64,000 nt of DNA from Lateolabrax maculatus (Eukaryota; Chordata; Actinopteri; Acropomatiformes; Lateolabracidae): assembly GCA_031216445.1 (NCBI GenBank), contig CM062204.1, positions 15,497,001 through 15,561,000 on the forward strand. The letters run 5' to 3'. The position numbers were made by a program, and so were the translations under genes. Under the pieces are notes generated by a model. The model saw only the letters and a program-made list of their open reading frames with translations, was not told the origin of the DNA and did not search any database. This document shows, piece after piece, positions 51,012 through 61,880 of the stretch. How positions within the stretch are numbered: the first letter of the stretch is position 1; every line of letters starts with the position of its first letter.

Positions 51012-51539
51012 GCATTTTCACAGCTGAAGGTTATTTGCGTCCGGATCACCAGGCAGACACCCAGGGGCCCAAGAGGTCAGGAGTGTCGTAAGCCTCTATG
51101 TCATATGACTGTGACTATTAACATTTCTTGAAGGATAGTCAAGGGATTAAAATAAAAAAATAAAAAAACATGGGTATATTGAATACGAAAGTACTTTTTT
51201 TTTTTTTTTTTTATCAATTTACCAGAAAGTAATGCAAGCAAATAGGTGGGTTGAATCTGTAATATCAGTAGTGTAGGGAGTGGATGAGGGAGGAAAATCT
51301 CAACCGGACTGTCTGCGACTCTGGCCTCACATGCAGCTGGATGTGCTGCTTTCAGACGCAGACCCAACTTATATAATCCTCCATGTCCTCTGTGGGACAC
51401 GAGGCCCCAGTGAGCTGCCTCCGTAACAAGAAAAACTGAGCATTATGTATTTGTGACACAATATACAAAAAAAAAAAACATAACGACACTTAACACTTAT
51501 CCTACAACAAAGTTTATTTTGTGATCACAGTATTGATCA

Positions 51540-51843
51540 CTGGCAGCACCTGGATGCCCAGGAAGCACCGCCTGAATGAGGCGCCGCGTGTCCGGCCCGC
51601 CAGGGGGCGCTGTGGTTTCTGCCCGGACACTTCGACCTCAGCGGGACACCAACAACCTCTTCCGGGTTCGCGCTGACTCGCAGAGGCTCGACATGAATCT
51701 ATGAAGGCATATTTTTTTTGTACATAACCGCAATTTCCACGCCGAAGGGAGACATTTTACGCGTGTTTCCGCATTTATACGCTTTGTCGAACGAGGTTCC
51801 CGTGAGGCTGCGGTCGGCTTGTCGCTGCGTGTTGTAGCCGAAG
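51540..51843 (+). promoter_or_regulatory. GC-rich promoter and 5' UTR region of fip1l1
   Basis: CpG-rich sequence (gaggcgccgcgtgtccggcc, ccagggggcgctgtgg, ttccgggttcgcgctgactc) immediately before the fip1l1 ATG, with no TATA box. Typical of a housekeeping gene promoter. TSS not determined. An ETS-like CCGGAAG core appears as cttccggg on the reverse strand near 51659. Confidence 0.5.
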
Positions 51844-54800
51844 ATGTCTGCGGAGGAAGCGGACAAAACAACCACCACTGACGCCAGCGCCGGAGACGAA
51901 GAGGAGGAATGGCTGTATGGAGGTAAAATAGGCACCTGCTGTCAGAAAAAAACTCAACTCCTCTTGAGCTGAAGAGACGTGAGTCGGTGTGCGTGCGGCT
52001 CCGTGAACAACAACAACAACAACAACCGGCTTTTACTCTTGAGAAGAAGTCTCGGAGAGTTAGCCCGGAGGCTAAGCTAAGCAGCGCCTGTTTCATTTGC
52101 TTTTCTCGGCCTTTTGCAGCCACATGTCTTCAGAAAAAAAAGTGATTAGAGATGTCTCTTTGACATGTGAAGGGAGTATCCAGCCTTTAAAAACATGTGC
52201 TGAACGCTCCTTCTGTCGCTCTCTGTTGGGTTTTGTGCACCAGCAGCCAGTGAATGGCCTAGTTGGCTGGTTATTGTTGAACTTATTTGCGTTTTTCATC
52301 TTTCAGATGAGTCTGAGAGCAAAGATGAAGACGAGGAAGCCAAACTCAATGCTGCAGTCAGGTATTTAACATCTGTGTTGATTGATGAAATGATTAAGAA
52401 AAAAACTCAGAACATACCTGTTTACCTCCAGAGGAGGAGGTGCTATTCTCGGCTGCACCAGAGAAACCATAAAAAAGCATAAAAACCTCTTTTTCCTTTA
52501 AAAATCCACTGATATGCATATATATGTTTAAAAGAAAAATGCAACAATACATATTACAAATGTAGACACATGAATAGATAAAGATTTTCAGATTGATAAA
52601 AAAATAAGCATTATTTTTATTTTTCATCCGATCACACTGCTTTGCTTTGTTTGCAGATATATAAGATGTAAGCAACCCTGTAACAGCACCTGAGAGAAAG
52701 AATGGGATAAAAACGTTGTTGTCTAGACTCAAACTGTGACTTTTAATCCAGTGTTACATTTGCATTGTAAATGTAACACCGGCATTGCATTGAAGTTAGA
52801 AGACTTGAAAAAATGGAAAACTTAAGCTTTTTTAGTGCATTACTTAACTTCATACAGGCGACAAACCTAAGAGCTACAAACTAACATGCAGTTTGTCTGC
52901 AACACATTCTGAACTCAGTGCTCATGTGCTACCTGAGCAAAAAAATAATTGTTTGAGGATCTTTGAAAGCTCATTTCTACATAGTTTTTTATGTGGACAT
53001 CAAGGTTCTTTTTTTATAGGTATCTATCATGAGAAAAATGTTTGCATCGTTTGAAGACCTTGCAAATCTTTTGTTTAATGTTTCATTTGATCTACAGTGC
53101 ACCTGCTGATGCTTCAGCAGAGGATGCTGCTGCACACGCTACAGGGAATGGAGTGGCCTCTGAGGTAGGTAGCTTGCACAGTCACAGCACGGGTTGCGAC
53201 GTGTGCTGTGCTTTTTGTCTGTTTTGTTTTTATCCATGTACTTGCATACCAGTTTTCAGACTCAATTCCTCTCACAGTTGTGTTCTCTGGTCTGTCAGGC
53301 CACAGGTGAAGCTGCAGGCGAGGATGTTGACAGTGACAGCGACAGCGATGATGACGATGATGATGTCCGTGTCACCATTGGAGACATAAAAACTGGAGCA
53401 CCACAATACACGTAGGTTTTTTTTCTTTTTTTTTTTACTGAAATTGGCAGTGATCTTCTCATTGTACTGTAGACTCAGCAGATCAAGAAGCTTATTCACC
53501 ACAGAATTGACTGTTCCTATTCTTTACTTGTGTGTGGTATTATATGTGATGTGTGTGACAGGTTTAATTAAGAGTAGGCCTTGTGGTATCAGTGACAGAG
53601 ATTTCATTTTTTCCCCTCTCAGACCTTATGGAGCTCCACCTGTCAATCTCAACATAAAGACAACAGGCTCCAGACCTTATGGACAAGGTATGCTCTCTAT
53701 TCTTTAACCTGTTACTATTCATTGTTTTTACCTAAATAAAACAGAAAAATGTTTTCTGTACTATTATGCACTTTTCTGCACAAAACACTCATAATATAGA
53801 TATGATACACAGAGAGCAGTAAGTAGATTGAACAAAATGTACGCGTCCAGTAACATGCTGTGTCGTTTATTTTCTGTAGCCTCCAAGCTGAAGGGAGTGG
53901 ATCTGGATGCTCCTGGAAACATTAACGGGGTTCCAGTGCTGGAGGCGGACATGGAGTCCTTTGAAGAGAAACCCTGGAGGAAGCCAGGTCTGTGTGTGTC
54001 TAGCTAATAAAAACTACTGTAAAAATGTGTAACTGTTCCTTTAGGCATTTACAGTATCTCACAAATTTTTTTTATGTGTGTGTGTAGGAGCGGATCTGTC
54101 AGACTACTTTAACTACGGCTTCAATGAAGACACTTGGAAAGCTTACTGTGAAAAACAGAAGAGGTTGCGCATGGGCCTGGAGGTCTCTACTGTCGGCTCT
54201 GTGACGAGCAAGATCACTGTGAGAGACCAGTGCTTACTCTGTCTTTGTTTTTTACTACATGTCACCACCTGTCTGTTTTCTTCACAAGTCTCTCACTCTC
54301 ATCTGTTAGTTGGAATCAGGGCAGTTTGCCAACTCAAACTAAATATAACAAAATAATTACTACATTATTTTTTATACACATCTATCACCTACATTTCTAC
54401 ATCATTGTGAAGGGACTGGCTTCTACTTTAACATCAAGAGTTACTGTTTACTATGATTAACACATGAAATATATTTCATTTTATTATGTATTAATAACAA
54501 TACATAATTTATTATGTATTAATAATGATACATAATTTGTATTAACAAGCTTATTTTGGCTTTGTTAGGTTCAGCAGGGCAGGACAGGCAATGAGAAGGA
54601 AATGTCCAGTTTGCCCGTTCACACCTCCAAGCCAGACTTTACTTCTCCTGTCAGCCTGTACAAGTCCGCCGTCACTCAGGTCACCAGGTAACACTTCTGG
54701 TTTTATCTTGTTCAGATATGTGGTAATATAACATGCATGCAGTTTCCACTAGAAGGGATGTGTACAGAAAAGTAGAAGAGATACCTATTTTATGTGCATT

Positions 54801-57800
54801 TTCAATTTATACATTGAAATGATTGAAGGGTTATATGCTTGGCTAATGTGGAAAAGTTTGTATATTGATAAAAGATCAGTCATGACGTACACGAAGCATG
54901 TCACTTAAACGTCCACTGTAGAGACTAAAAATAGCAGCTGATGAAAACATCAGATTTGTGTGGAGCGATGATGAGACTGTAACAAATTGATACATAAAAC
55001 AAACAAATATATATATGTATGTAGCTCCACCACTCGTTTCCCACCGAGTTTTCCATTGTTTGAGGTTTGACTGGCGCTCTTTTAATTACGGCATCTGGTT
55101 GCTCCTTCTTCAATGTCACTCGAGTCTAGAATTAGCTCCACCAACTGTTTAACTCGATGTGCCAAACTCATAATGTTCGCATAAGAGTAGGGGATGGAAA
55201 GGCACATTAATTTGCATTTTATTTCACTAATTTTCTGGAAATTCATTTAAAATGTGAGCTACATTTGGATGGCAACCTGACTTGCGTGTCAAGACAAGGG
55301 AGGGCGGGTAGAGGAGACTTAATACAAGAGTTAAGGGAAAAGGATCAAACCATATGTTAACTGAACATCGTAAGAGGACAAAAAAAGATTTGTTTTAATC
55401 AGGCTGGTCTGTGTGGTAGCAATAGTTTGTTTACATGGAAACTCCCCAGTCAAAACATTTTGTTCTTCAAATTCAACTTGCTCAGACACTATCTTGACTC
55501 ACACTTACACACGGTGTCCTCCAGGTTTACCAGTGTTCCCTGTGGTTAAAGTAGGTCAAAATCCTGTGGGCCGTATGTGTGTTTGTGTTTGTTAGGGCCA
55601 ATGATGCTCATCTCCTTTAACCCTGTCTTTTGTTTCAAAATGGCAGAATCTCTCCCCCTCAGTGGCCTGGCCCGCCTATTCAAGACATGTCCTATTATAC
55701 GTAAGTGGGCATGGCCTTGTCCGCACAAGGTTAAATGGGCCTGATGGGAAATGTGTACATGTCAAACCGAGGGGCCTGGCGTTTTTCTTGGCCATGCAAT
55801 GTGACCACAGAAAAACTCTGGGCGCTACTTCCAAGGCCCCAAAGATACTTTCTTTTTGCCCATGTTTCTTTATTTTCGGGTGGTTGATGTGCATGCGTCA
55901 TAACCTAGTAAGTTCAAATGAGTTAGAGCTATAGTAAGAATTTACTTAAGTCCCTTGAAGATGCATAGTTTCTCAAGTCACCATTGTATGTATTTAAATG
56001 TCTTCTTCAGGGACACGTCTGTTTCAGGCACTAATGTTTTGAGTTTTTAAACAGCTCTGAAAGGATGAAGTAAAATCACTGACCAAACCTAAAAAGATTG
56101 CAAGTGATCATGTGGTCGGTAGAGCTGGACCAATAATCGGTGGCGGCTGTTATTTTCCAAAATTTATATCAGTGTTGGCCTCAAAAATCCAGTATTGGTT
56201 GGACTATAGTTAACAAACCCTGTAGTCTGCGAAATGATTTAGGACCGCGTTGCTAGAGACGTTTATGTGGAATAGATATGTAATTTATGTACATTGCTGA
56301 ATAATAGTTGCTTATTATATTTGTGAAAGTAGATGGTGTGTCTGTGAATGTGTCATTTGTGTTGGGCACTGCTCAGTGCCTTGATTTTTATTTTTTATAT
56401 TCTTTCCGCAGGAAGACGAGCGGTACAATAGATGTGATTGGTGGACAGACGGCCACCATCAGCAGGGTTGAAGGGCGACGCAGACATAATCTAGATGGCA
56501 ACAATATCCAGGTACACTGAGGCAACACAGACGGTCACTCTGAATCAAAGAAACACAAACGTGGCGTGTTAAACTCCAGCCGTATGTGCCTTATTTATTC
56601 AAAAGAAACAGTGCTGAGTGTGTTGTCATCCCAACCTCTTCTGTCCGATGTTGTGCAGGTGATCGCTGAACAATCAGATGCTGAGCCGACTCCAGCTAAG
56701 ATGCCCACTTTCTTCCCTCCTGGACCAATTCCTCCAAACATACCCCCACCACCTTTTCTCCCTCCGCCACCAAACGTCAGTGCTGCACCCCCACTCATCC
56801 CCCCGCCCAGTAAGTTCATTATCCTCTTTTTTTCTCTCAGCTGGTCTCTTGTTGTCAGCTGGTCTCTAATTTAAAGCAACCATCCTATTTTACCCTGAAT
56901 TTGCTCTGGTTTATTCTTTTCAATGATTTTATTCTCTCTGCTCTCTTTATCCTTTGCAGGGTTGCCCATTACTGTTCCTCCTCCTGGTTTTCCTCCTCCA
57001 CCTAGTGGGCCCCCTCCTGCTATCATCCCAACTATGGACAGGTAACACACGTGCCACATCAAGGGCCACATCAAGGGCCCTTTTTTTAATTGTGCAAGTG
57101 CAACTACAAGTGCGCAGCAGTAGGTCTTGGGCACACAGACTGTGTGGGCGACTCCAAGTGTGTCTGTGCAAAAAAGCTGGGTGACGTGGAATATAGATTA
57201 GAGGGTGTGGTGATTTAATAAATATACGCAGTCACATGACTGGTGCCATGGCTCTGAAACAGCTGTGCCAATCATAGTGAAGCATGTTGACAGCAGCTCA
57301 ACAAATGAAGAATTGGCTTCTCCAGTAAATCATGTTGCTGTCTGGAAGGTGCAGAGTGGCAACACAAATCTGCAGCCAAAGGCAGATGGTTTGCTTTTAG
57401 CAGTTAATCAGTACAGTGATGATTGAAGCATATTAAAAAAAAATTGTTTAGTGAAGCGGTTTATATGATCGCATCAATCCTACATAGTCATAATTCTACT
57501 GTATTTCACGTTGCAACTGGTTACATCATATCTCAAAATGTGAAACAGCAGTGTTAGCTTCGTAAAGCATTTCAAGAATAAATCATAAACAGCTGAATTG
57601 AAAAAAAAAAAAAAAGGTTGGAAAAGAAGCTGTGACGCACAAGACTAATGAGCCCTGATCATCTGATGTCTCCTGCATAACAGGCAGAATAGTTTGATGT
57701 GTGGTTACTTTGTAGCAGCCTGGTGTCATTTGCATGTGATTTAATCAAAGTAAACACAGTGAACAGTTGTGTGTAATGGCACTGCTCCAATCAGAGGCTT

Positions 57801-60178
57801 CACCTTCATCAACATACCTGTCCTGCTATAGAGATTTAATGAACTGAAGGAGACGTTTGTCATACAGTATAAAGCAGCTGTGGACAACAGATATTGTAAA
57901 AATCTCTCATTAATTTATTAATAAATGCAGACAGTTTTACCGGCGTTCCTCATTTAACTACAGTAAACGTTAGTTTTTGATGCAGATTTAAATGCATCTA
58001 GTGGTTTGAGAGTGTTTAAGCATTATTCTGTTATTGCTGTGCGTTTGCTCTAGGTATTTGGTGATTTTTGTCAACAACATCAAACTGAAGTGACGTGGTT
58101 CTGAGACGTCTGTTCTTAGCATAACGTCTAAGACACGTTTTCCATCAAAATACCAACAACTCCCTTACGCCGCCAACAAAAATAGGGCCCTAAGAAAGCT
58201 CGGGCCTAATAGGTGTTCAAAATTCAACAATACTACATTAAGTAAAGGTGGATTATAGTGAAATTTAGTAGTTTATAATAAACATACAGTTAGGAGTAAG
58301 AAGTGCGTGTCACACATTAAGAAATATACTACTAAAGAGGGATTCTCAGGCCACTTTGATCAAAAGTAAGCTTTGCTTAAGGGTTGCTTAAAGTTTGATT
58401 TTACTAAAAATCATATGAATTTGACTCACATAAAAAGTTTCGATTTTCCTTCATTGCAAAGTTGCGTAAAAAAACATTTGAATCGTACAACCCTAAATCC
58501 GTCTTTTTTTCTGCTACAGCCCAGATCTCCTCTGTATATCACATGACCTGTGTTCTCCAAAAGGGAGAAATGTATGTTATATATTTTTTTGGTTTCATGA
58601 TGGCGCCCCCTAGTTTTGTATTAATTTATCTGCATGTTGCCTTTCTTCTGTTTCCACAGTGGCCACCCTGGAGGCTATGATGGACGCTCTGTCCCTCCCT
58701 ACCCATTCCCTCAAGGTAGGAAGCTTTACAACGTCGTCTAACTTCAGCAACACAACAAATGTCAGAACTTGTTTTTAGTCCATTGATAAGAGATCTGTTG
58801 ACATATATATGGAAAATTAGGACTGAAATGCGTTTAAAACAAGGACACAAATTAAAGCAAATTGTTAATTCTTGCTATTCATATTATTGGTTTTAGTTTT
58901 GTTGGAAACTAAGTACTAAGTACAGTCATTACAATTGTTTAATTTCCATTATTACCCATTTTAATTATCATCTGACATGTCTAAGAGAGTAACAACCGAG
59001 TCTTCGGCTCCCCTCCTCTTTACCTTTTCAGGTGCATACCCTCCACCCATGGCTGGAGGTGTGCCTCCTCCTTGGCCCCCGATGATAGACAACTCCAAAC
59101 CCTGGGAATACTATCCCCGTCGAGAAGAAAAGAGGGAGAAGGAGAGAGACAGGCCTCCCCGAGAGAGGACACATGAGCGGGAGAGAGAGAGGGAGCACAG
59201 CCCTTCAGCTATGAGCTACACCAGGTGAGAGGGACAAAAACACACACATATAGTTCACATGCTGGATGGTAAATTGACCGGCTTTTGTAAAGCCACCAAA
59301 TGTGATGGAGTAGGTGATGAATGATATGTTCATGATTCATAGTCACAGATACAGATTGATAAAATATTTGTTGATTTACAGTGACATTCCCAATCTGAGA
59401 ATGGGCTCGTTTGGTCAAACGTAACATAATATTCTTATTGTCTTTCAACTTCCATAGTGATGAGGAGCGGTATCGTTACCGTGAGTACCAGGAGCGTGGC
59501 TATGCAGAGCGACACCGCGACCGGTCGAGCCGAGAGAAAGAGGAACGACACAGAGAGAGGCGGCACAGAGAGAAAGAGGAGGGACGCCACAAGTCCTCTC
59601 GCAGGTACATGAACACGCACACACAAATTCTCTGTTAAACCAGCTGACGGTTCTCTGTGTCCCATCATGTATTTTGAGTGGTAAATCTGTTGCCGTGTGA
59701 GAACGAGAAGACTGACAGGCTTAACAACAGCAACTAAGTGGGAAAAGGGTTTAGCAAATGGTCATTTGACAAACCTTTGTTTTTTATCTGACACTACCTT
59801 CTTATTTTTCCTAATTTGGCACCATGCTGCCTCTCACGGCCATGTTCCTTAACCTTCTGTCTCCTCTCCATTTCACTTCACCTTTCCTTTCTTTCACCCA
59901 TTGATCTTCTTGTCTCTCTTTACCCCCCTCTCCCTCCCTCTTGTCCCCATATTGCCTTCCCTCCCTGCCCTTTACTCTCCCTCTGATCCGCCCCCTTGCC
60001 CTTTCCACACTTTTGTCCTTCTCTTCCTATTAGCAGCAGTAGCAGAAGGAGGCACGAAAGCGAGGAGGGCGACAGCCACCGGAGGCACAAACACAAGAAG
60101 AGCAAGAGGAGCAAGGAGGGCAAAGAGGCCAGCGAGGAGATCAGCGCAGACCAAGAAAATCAGGAGGCCATGGAGTAG
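51844..60178 (+). CDS. fip1l1: FIP1L1 pre-mRNA 3'-end processing factor (complete, 16 exons, 554 aa)
   Basis: Exons: 51844-51922, 52307-52361, 53098-53164, 53299-53411, 53623-53687, 53880-53987, 54088-54218, 54569-54687, 55647-55700, 56412-56511, 56659-56809, 56960-57041, 58660-58715, 59032-59224, 59458-59604, 60034-60178; the frame closes at TAG. An acidic N-terminus (EEEEWLYG, DSDSDDDDDD) is followed by VTIGDIKTGAPQY and the Fip1 domain (about aa 150-195, [30 protein letters not shown]). Then come the DVIGGQTATISRVEGRRR block, a proline-rich region (about aa 310-375) and a C-terminal RE/RD-rich and basic tail (RHKHKKSKRSKEGKE). By family it is a subunit of the cleavage and polyadenylation specificity factor; it binds U-rich RNA and poly(A) polymerase in the nucleus. 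It is slightly shorter than human FIP1L1 (594 aa). Intron 12 (57042-58659) is the longest. Teleosts can have two copies; which one is unresolved. Confidence 0.96.
57042..58659 (+). other. fip1l1 intron 12, no additional gene
   Basis: 1.6 kb between the proline-rich exon and the GHPGGYDGRS exon. It contains an imperfect direct repeat of gccacatcaaggg (about 57052-57078), an A run at 57600-57615 and no recognisable exon on either strand. Confidence 0.6.
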
Positions 60179-60760
60179 TGATCACCACCTCCTGTTTTCC
60201 CTTCCTCTTGTCCGTCTGTCCCTCCGTGTCTCCCACCAAGAGGAGAAAGAAGGAAAGGGGGAAGATGAGCACAGACCAACAAAATCAGGAAGTCGCAGAT
60301 TGATGAATGCTTCCTGTCACTCCCCTTCCCATCAATCTCAATTCCACCCCGCTGTCGTTCAGCCTCACCATCACTTCAGACGGAGAATGGACGAAGCAGA
60401 GGAGGTGGTGAAGGAGGGGATGGTCGTCCTTTTTACTTCACCCGTCTTTCCATCACAAGCTGACATCAGACAGGACATCAATCTGTCTTTAACCCCCTCC
60501 TCACTCTCCCCTTGGCTCCCCCACCCTCCTCTCAGAGCACTGCTGTAACAATTAGGTCATGCTCAGAGATTTCACTGTATAGTCAGGACGATCAGCAGAT
60601 TTAGCTCTTTTTCTGTCATTTGTTTGTTTGTTGTCCTTTTGTTCTTGTCCTGTATGAAGACAAGCTCTCAGTTTGTTAAGTTCAATTAAAAAAAACACTT
60701 TTGATAAGATGGCTTTTTGTGACTTTTTTGGAATAAATAGTCCAATAATTCTTCACATAT
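60179..60760 (+). other. fip1l1 3' UTR, containing a diverged copy of the terminal coding segment
   Basis: Follows the TAG at 60176-60178. A segment at 60263-60303 is a diverged copy of the last coding stretch (60138-60178): AGATGAGCACAGACCAACAA against AGATCAGCGCAGACCAAGAA, keeping an open frame (KMSTDQQNQEVAD then TGA). A pyrimidine-rich stretch (60186-60239) precedes it. AATAAA at 60732-60737 is the probable polyadenylation signal. Confidence 0.6.
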
Positions 60761-61780
60761 ATTAGTTTCTCAATAGTGATTCATATTAATCTTTCACAGG
60801 CATTGGAAACTGTATAGTCTACCCATTATTCATTAAAAAAAACACCTTTGGGCTCTGAAATATTGTGACCACAGAAATTTTACATAAAAATATTCATAGA
60901 TTTGGGATTTCTGCAATGAAGGAGAAGGAGTAGATGACATTTTGACGCTTGACCTCAGTATTTCAAAAATCTTGGCTACAGCCCATAGTACTAATAATAT
61001 ATTCTCTAATTTTCTGTCCTTTTCTGTCAAGTGTTCATGTTATAAAACATGATGTATTGTTATGGATTACTGTGTACTAAGTATAAAACAGTTAAGAACA
61101 GAGGAAGAAAAATCTTTTTTTTGGTATTTAATATCTAATTGCAAACACTATTTTAAAACTACAGTTTTACTTTGTACACAATTTAAAATGTACACTTACA
61201 CTTTCTAGTAGCATGATGAGTCCTGAAATACTTTAGATTATTATTTATATTTCTCTTTTTATTTGTTTTCACAATAAGAAAAAGCAACTATTACAAAAGA
61301 TAAATGTGCACATAGACATTCACAGACAGTATAGATACACTCTCACCTACATATACACACGTGAATTCAAAGTAGAAGAGAAAGAAGTAGGAAGCTGAAC
61401 ACATACAAAAACCTCACCTGTAGTCTAGGCAAGATACTAAATAATATTAATAGATATTAAATATAAAAAAATAATGCCTTTAATGGTGCATCATTCTCAG
61501 GCTGACAAAGCCTTTATTTGTACTGATTTATGCGTTTGTGAGTCTCATTGACAGATCAAAGAAGACTATCAGATTAACACATGAGCATACACACTGTATA
61601 CAACAGCCTCTACTAAGCTCCCTGTTGTATGTGATCGGATCAGGATTCCATCAATTCCTGGACCAGGTCAAAGTCTCCCCTCTCTGGGCTGTTTGCTTTG
61701 GTTATATCACCTCATGAATAGTGAATATGGCGAGAGGCATCCAGGGGGGAGATAAAGAGTTTGTGGCAGGTAGAGAAGAG
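60760..61780. other. short intergenic region between fip1l1 and the lipocalin gene
   Basis: AT-rich, with no exon or clear repeat family recognised. Confidence 0.6.
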
Positions 61781-61880
61781 ATTCAGCCGAAGACAAAATA
61801 AAAGCTGAGTCTGGAAGAGGAAGGCTCCTAGGAGAGGCATCGAGGGAAAGAGCAAAAACAAGATAAGAGCCATCTAGAGG
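61660..61880 (+). promoter_or_regulatory. probable promoter of the lipocalin gene
   Basis: A TATA-like ATAAAAG at 61798-61804 lies about 77 nt upstream of the ATG, which is compatible with a short 5' UTR. AGGTCAAAGTCT at about 61667 resembles an HNF4-type DR1 site, which would suit a liver-expressed plasma protein. Both are single-motif readings and therefore tentative. Confidence 0.4.

Larger units (their letters stand above)
43900..51540. other. intergenic region between divergent kit and fip1l1
   Basis: No exon of any gene was recognised. It holds CA/GT runs (46288-46318, 48350-48404), TTAA-type repeats (45535-45722, 46805-47037), a decayed LINE end (about 49150-49565), a family R copy (50517-50775), a DNA-transposon end (about 50835-51011), a purine-rich block (47500-47720) and otherwise unique AT-rich DNA. 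As upstream sequence of kit it may include enhancers, but no specific site can be supported by reading alone. Confidence 0.55.

Noticed and set aside
59901..60548. 215-codon plus-strand ORF across the fip1l1 last exon
   Set aside because: A shadow frame of the true last exon (60034-60178), whose frame matches FIP1L1 and ends at 60178.
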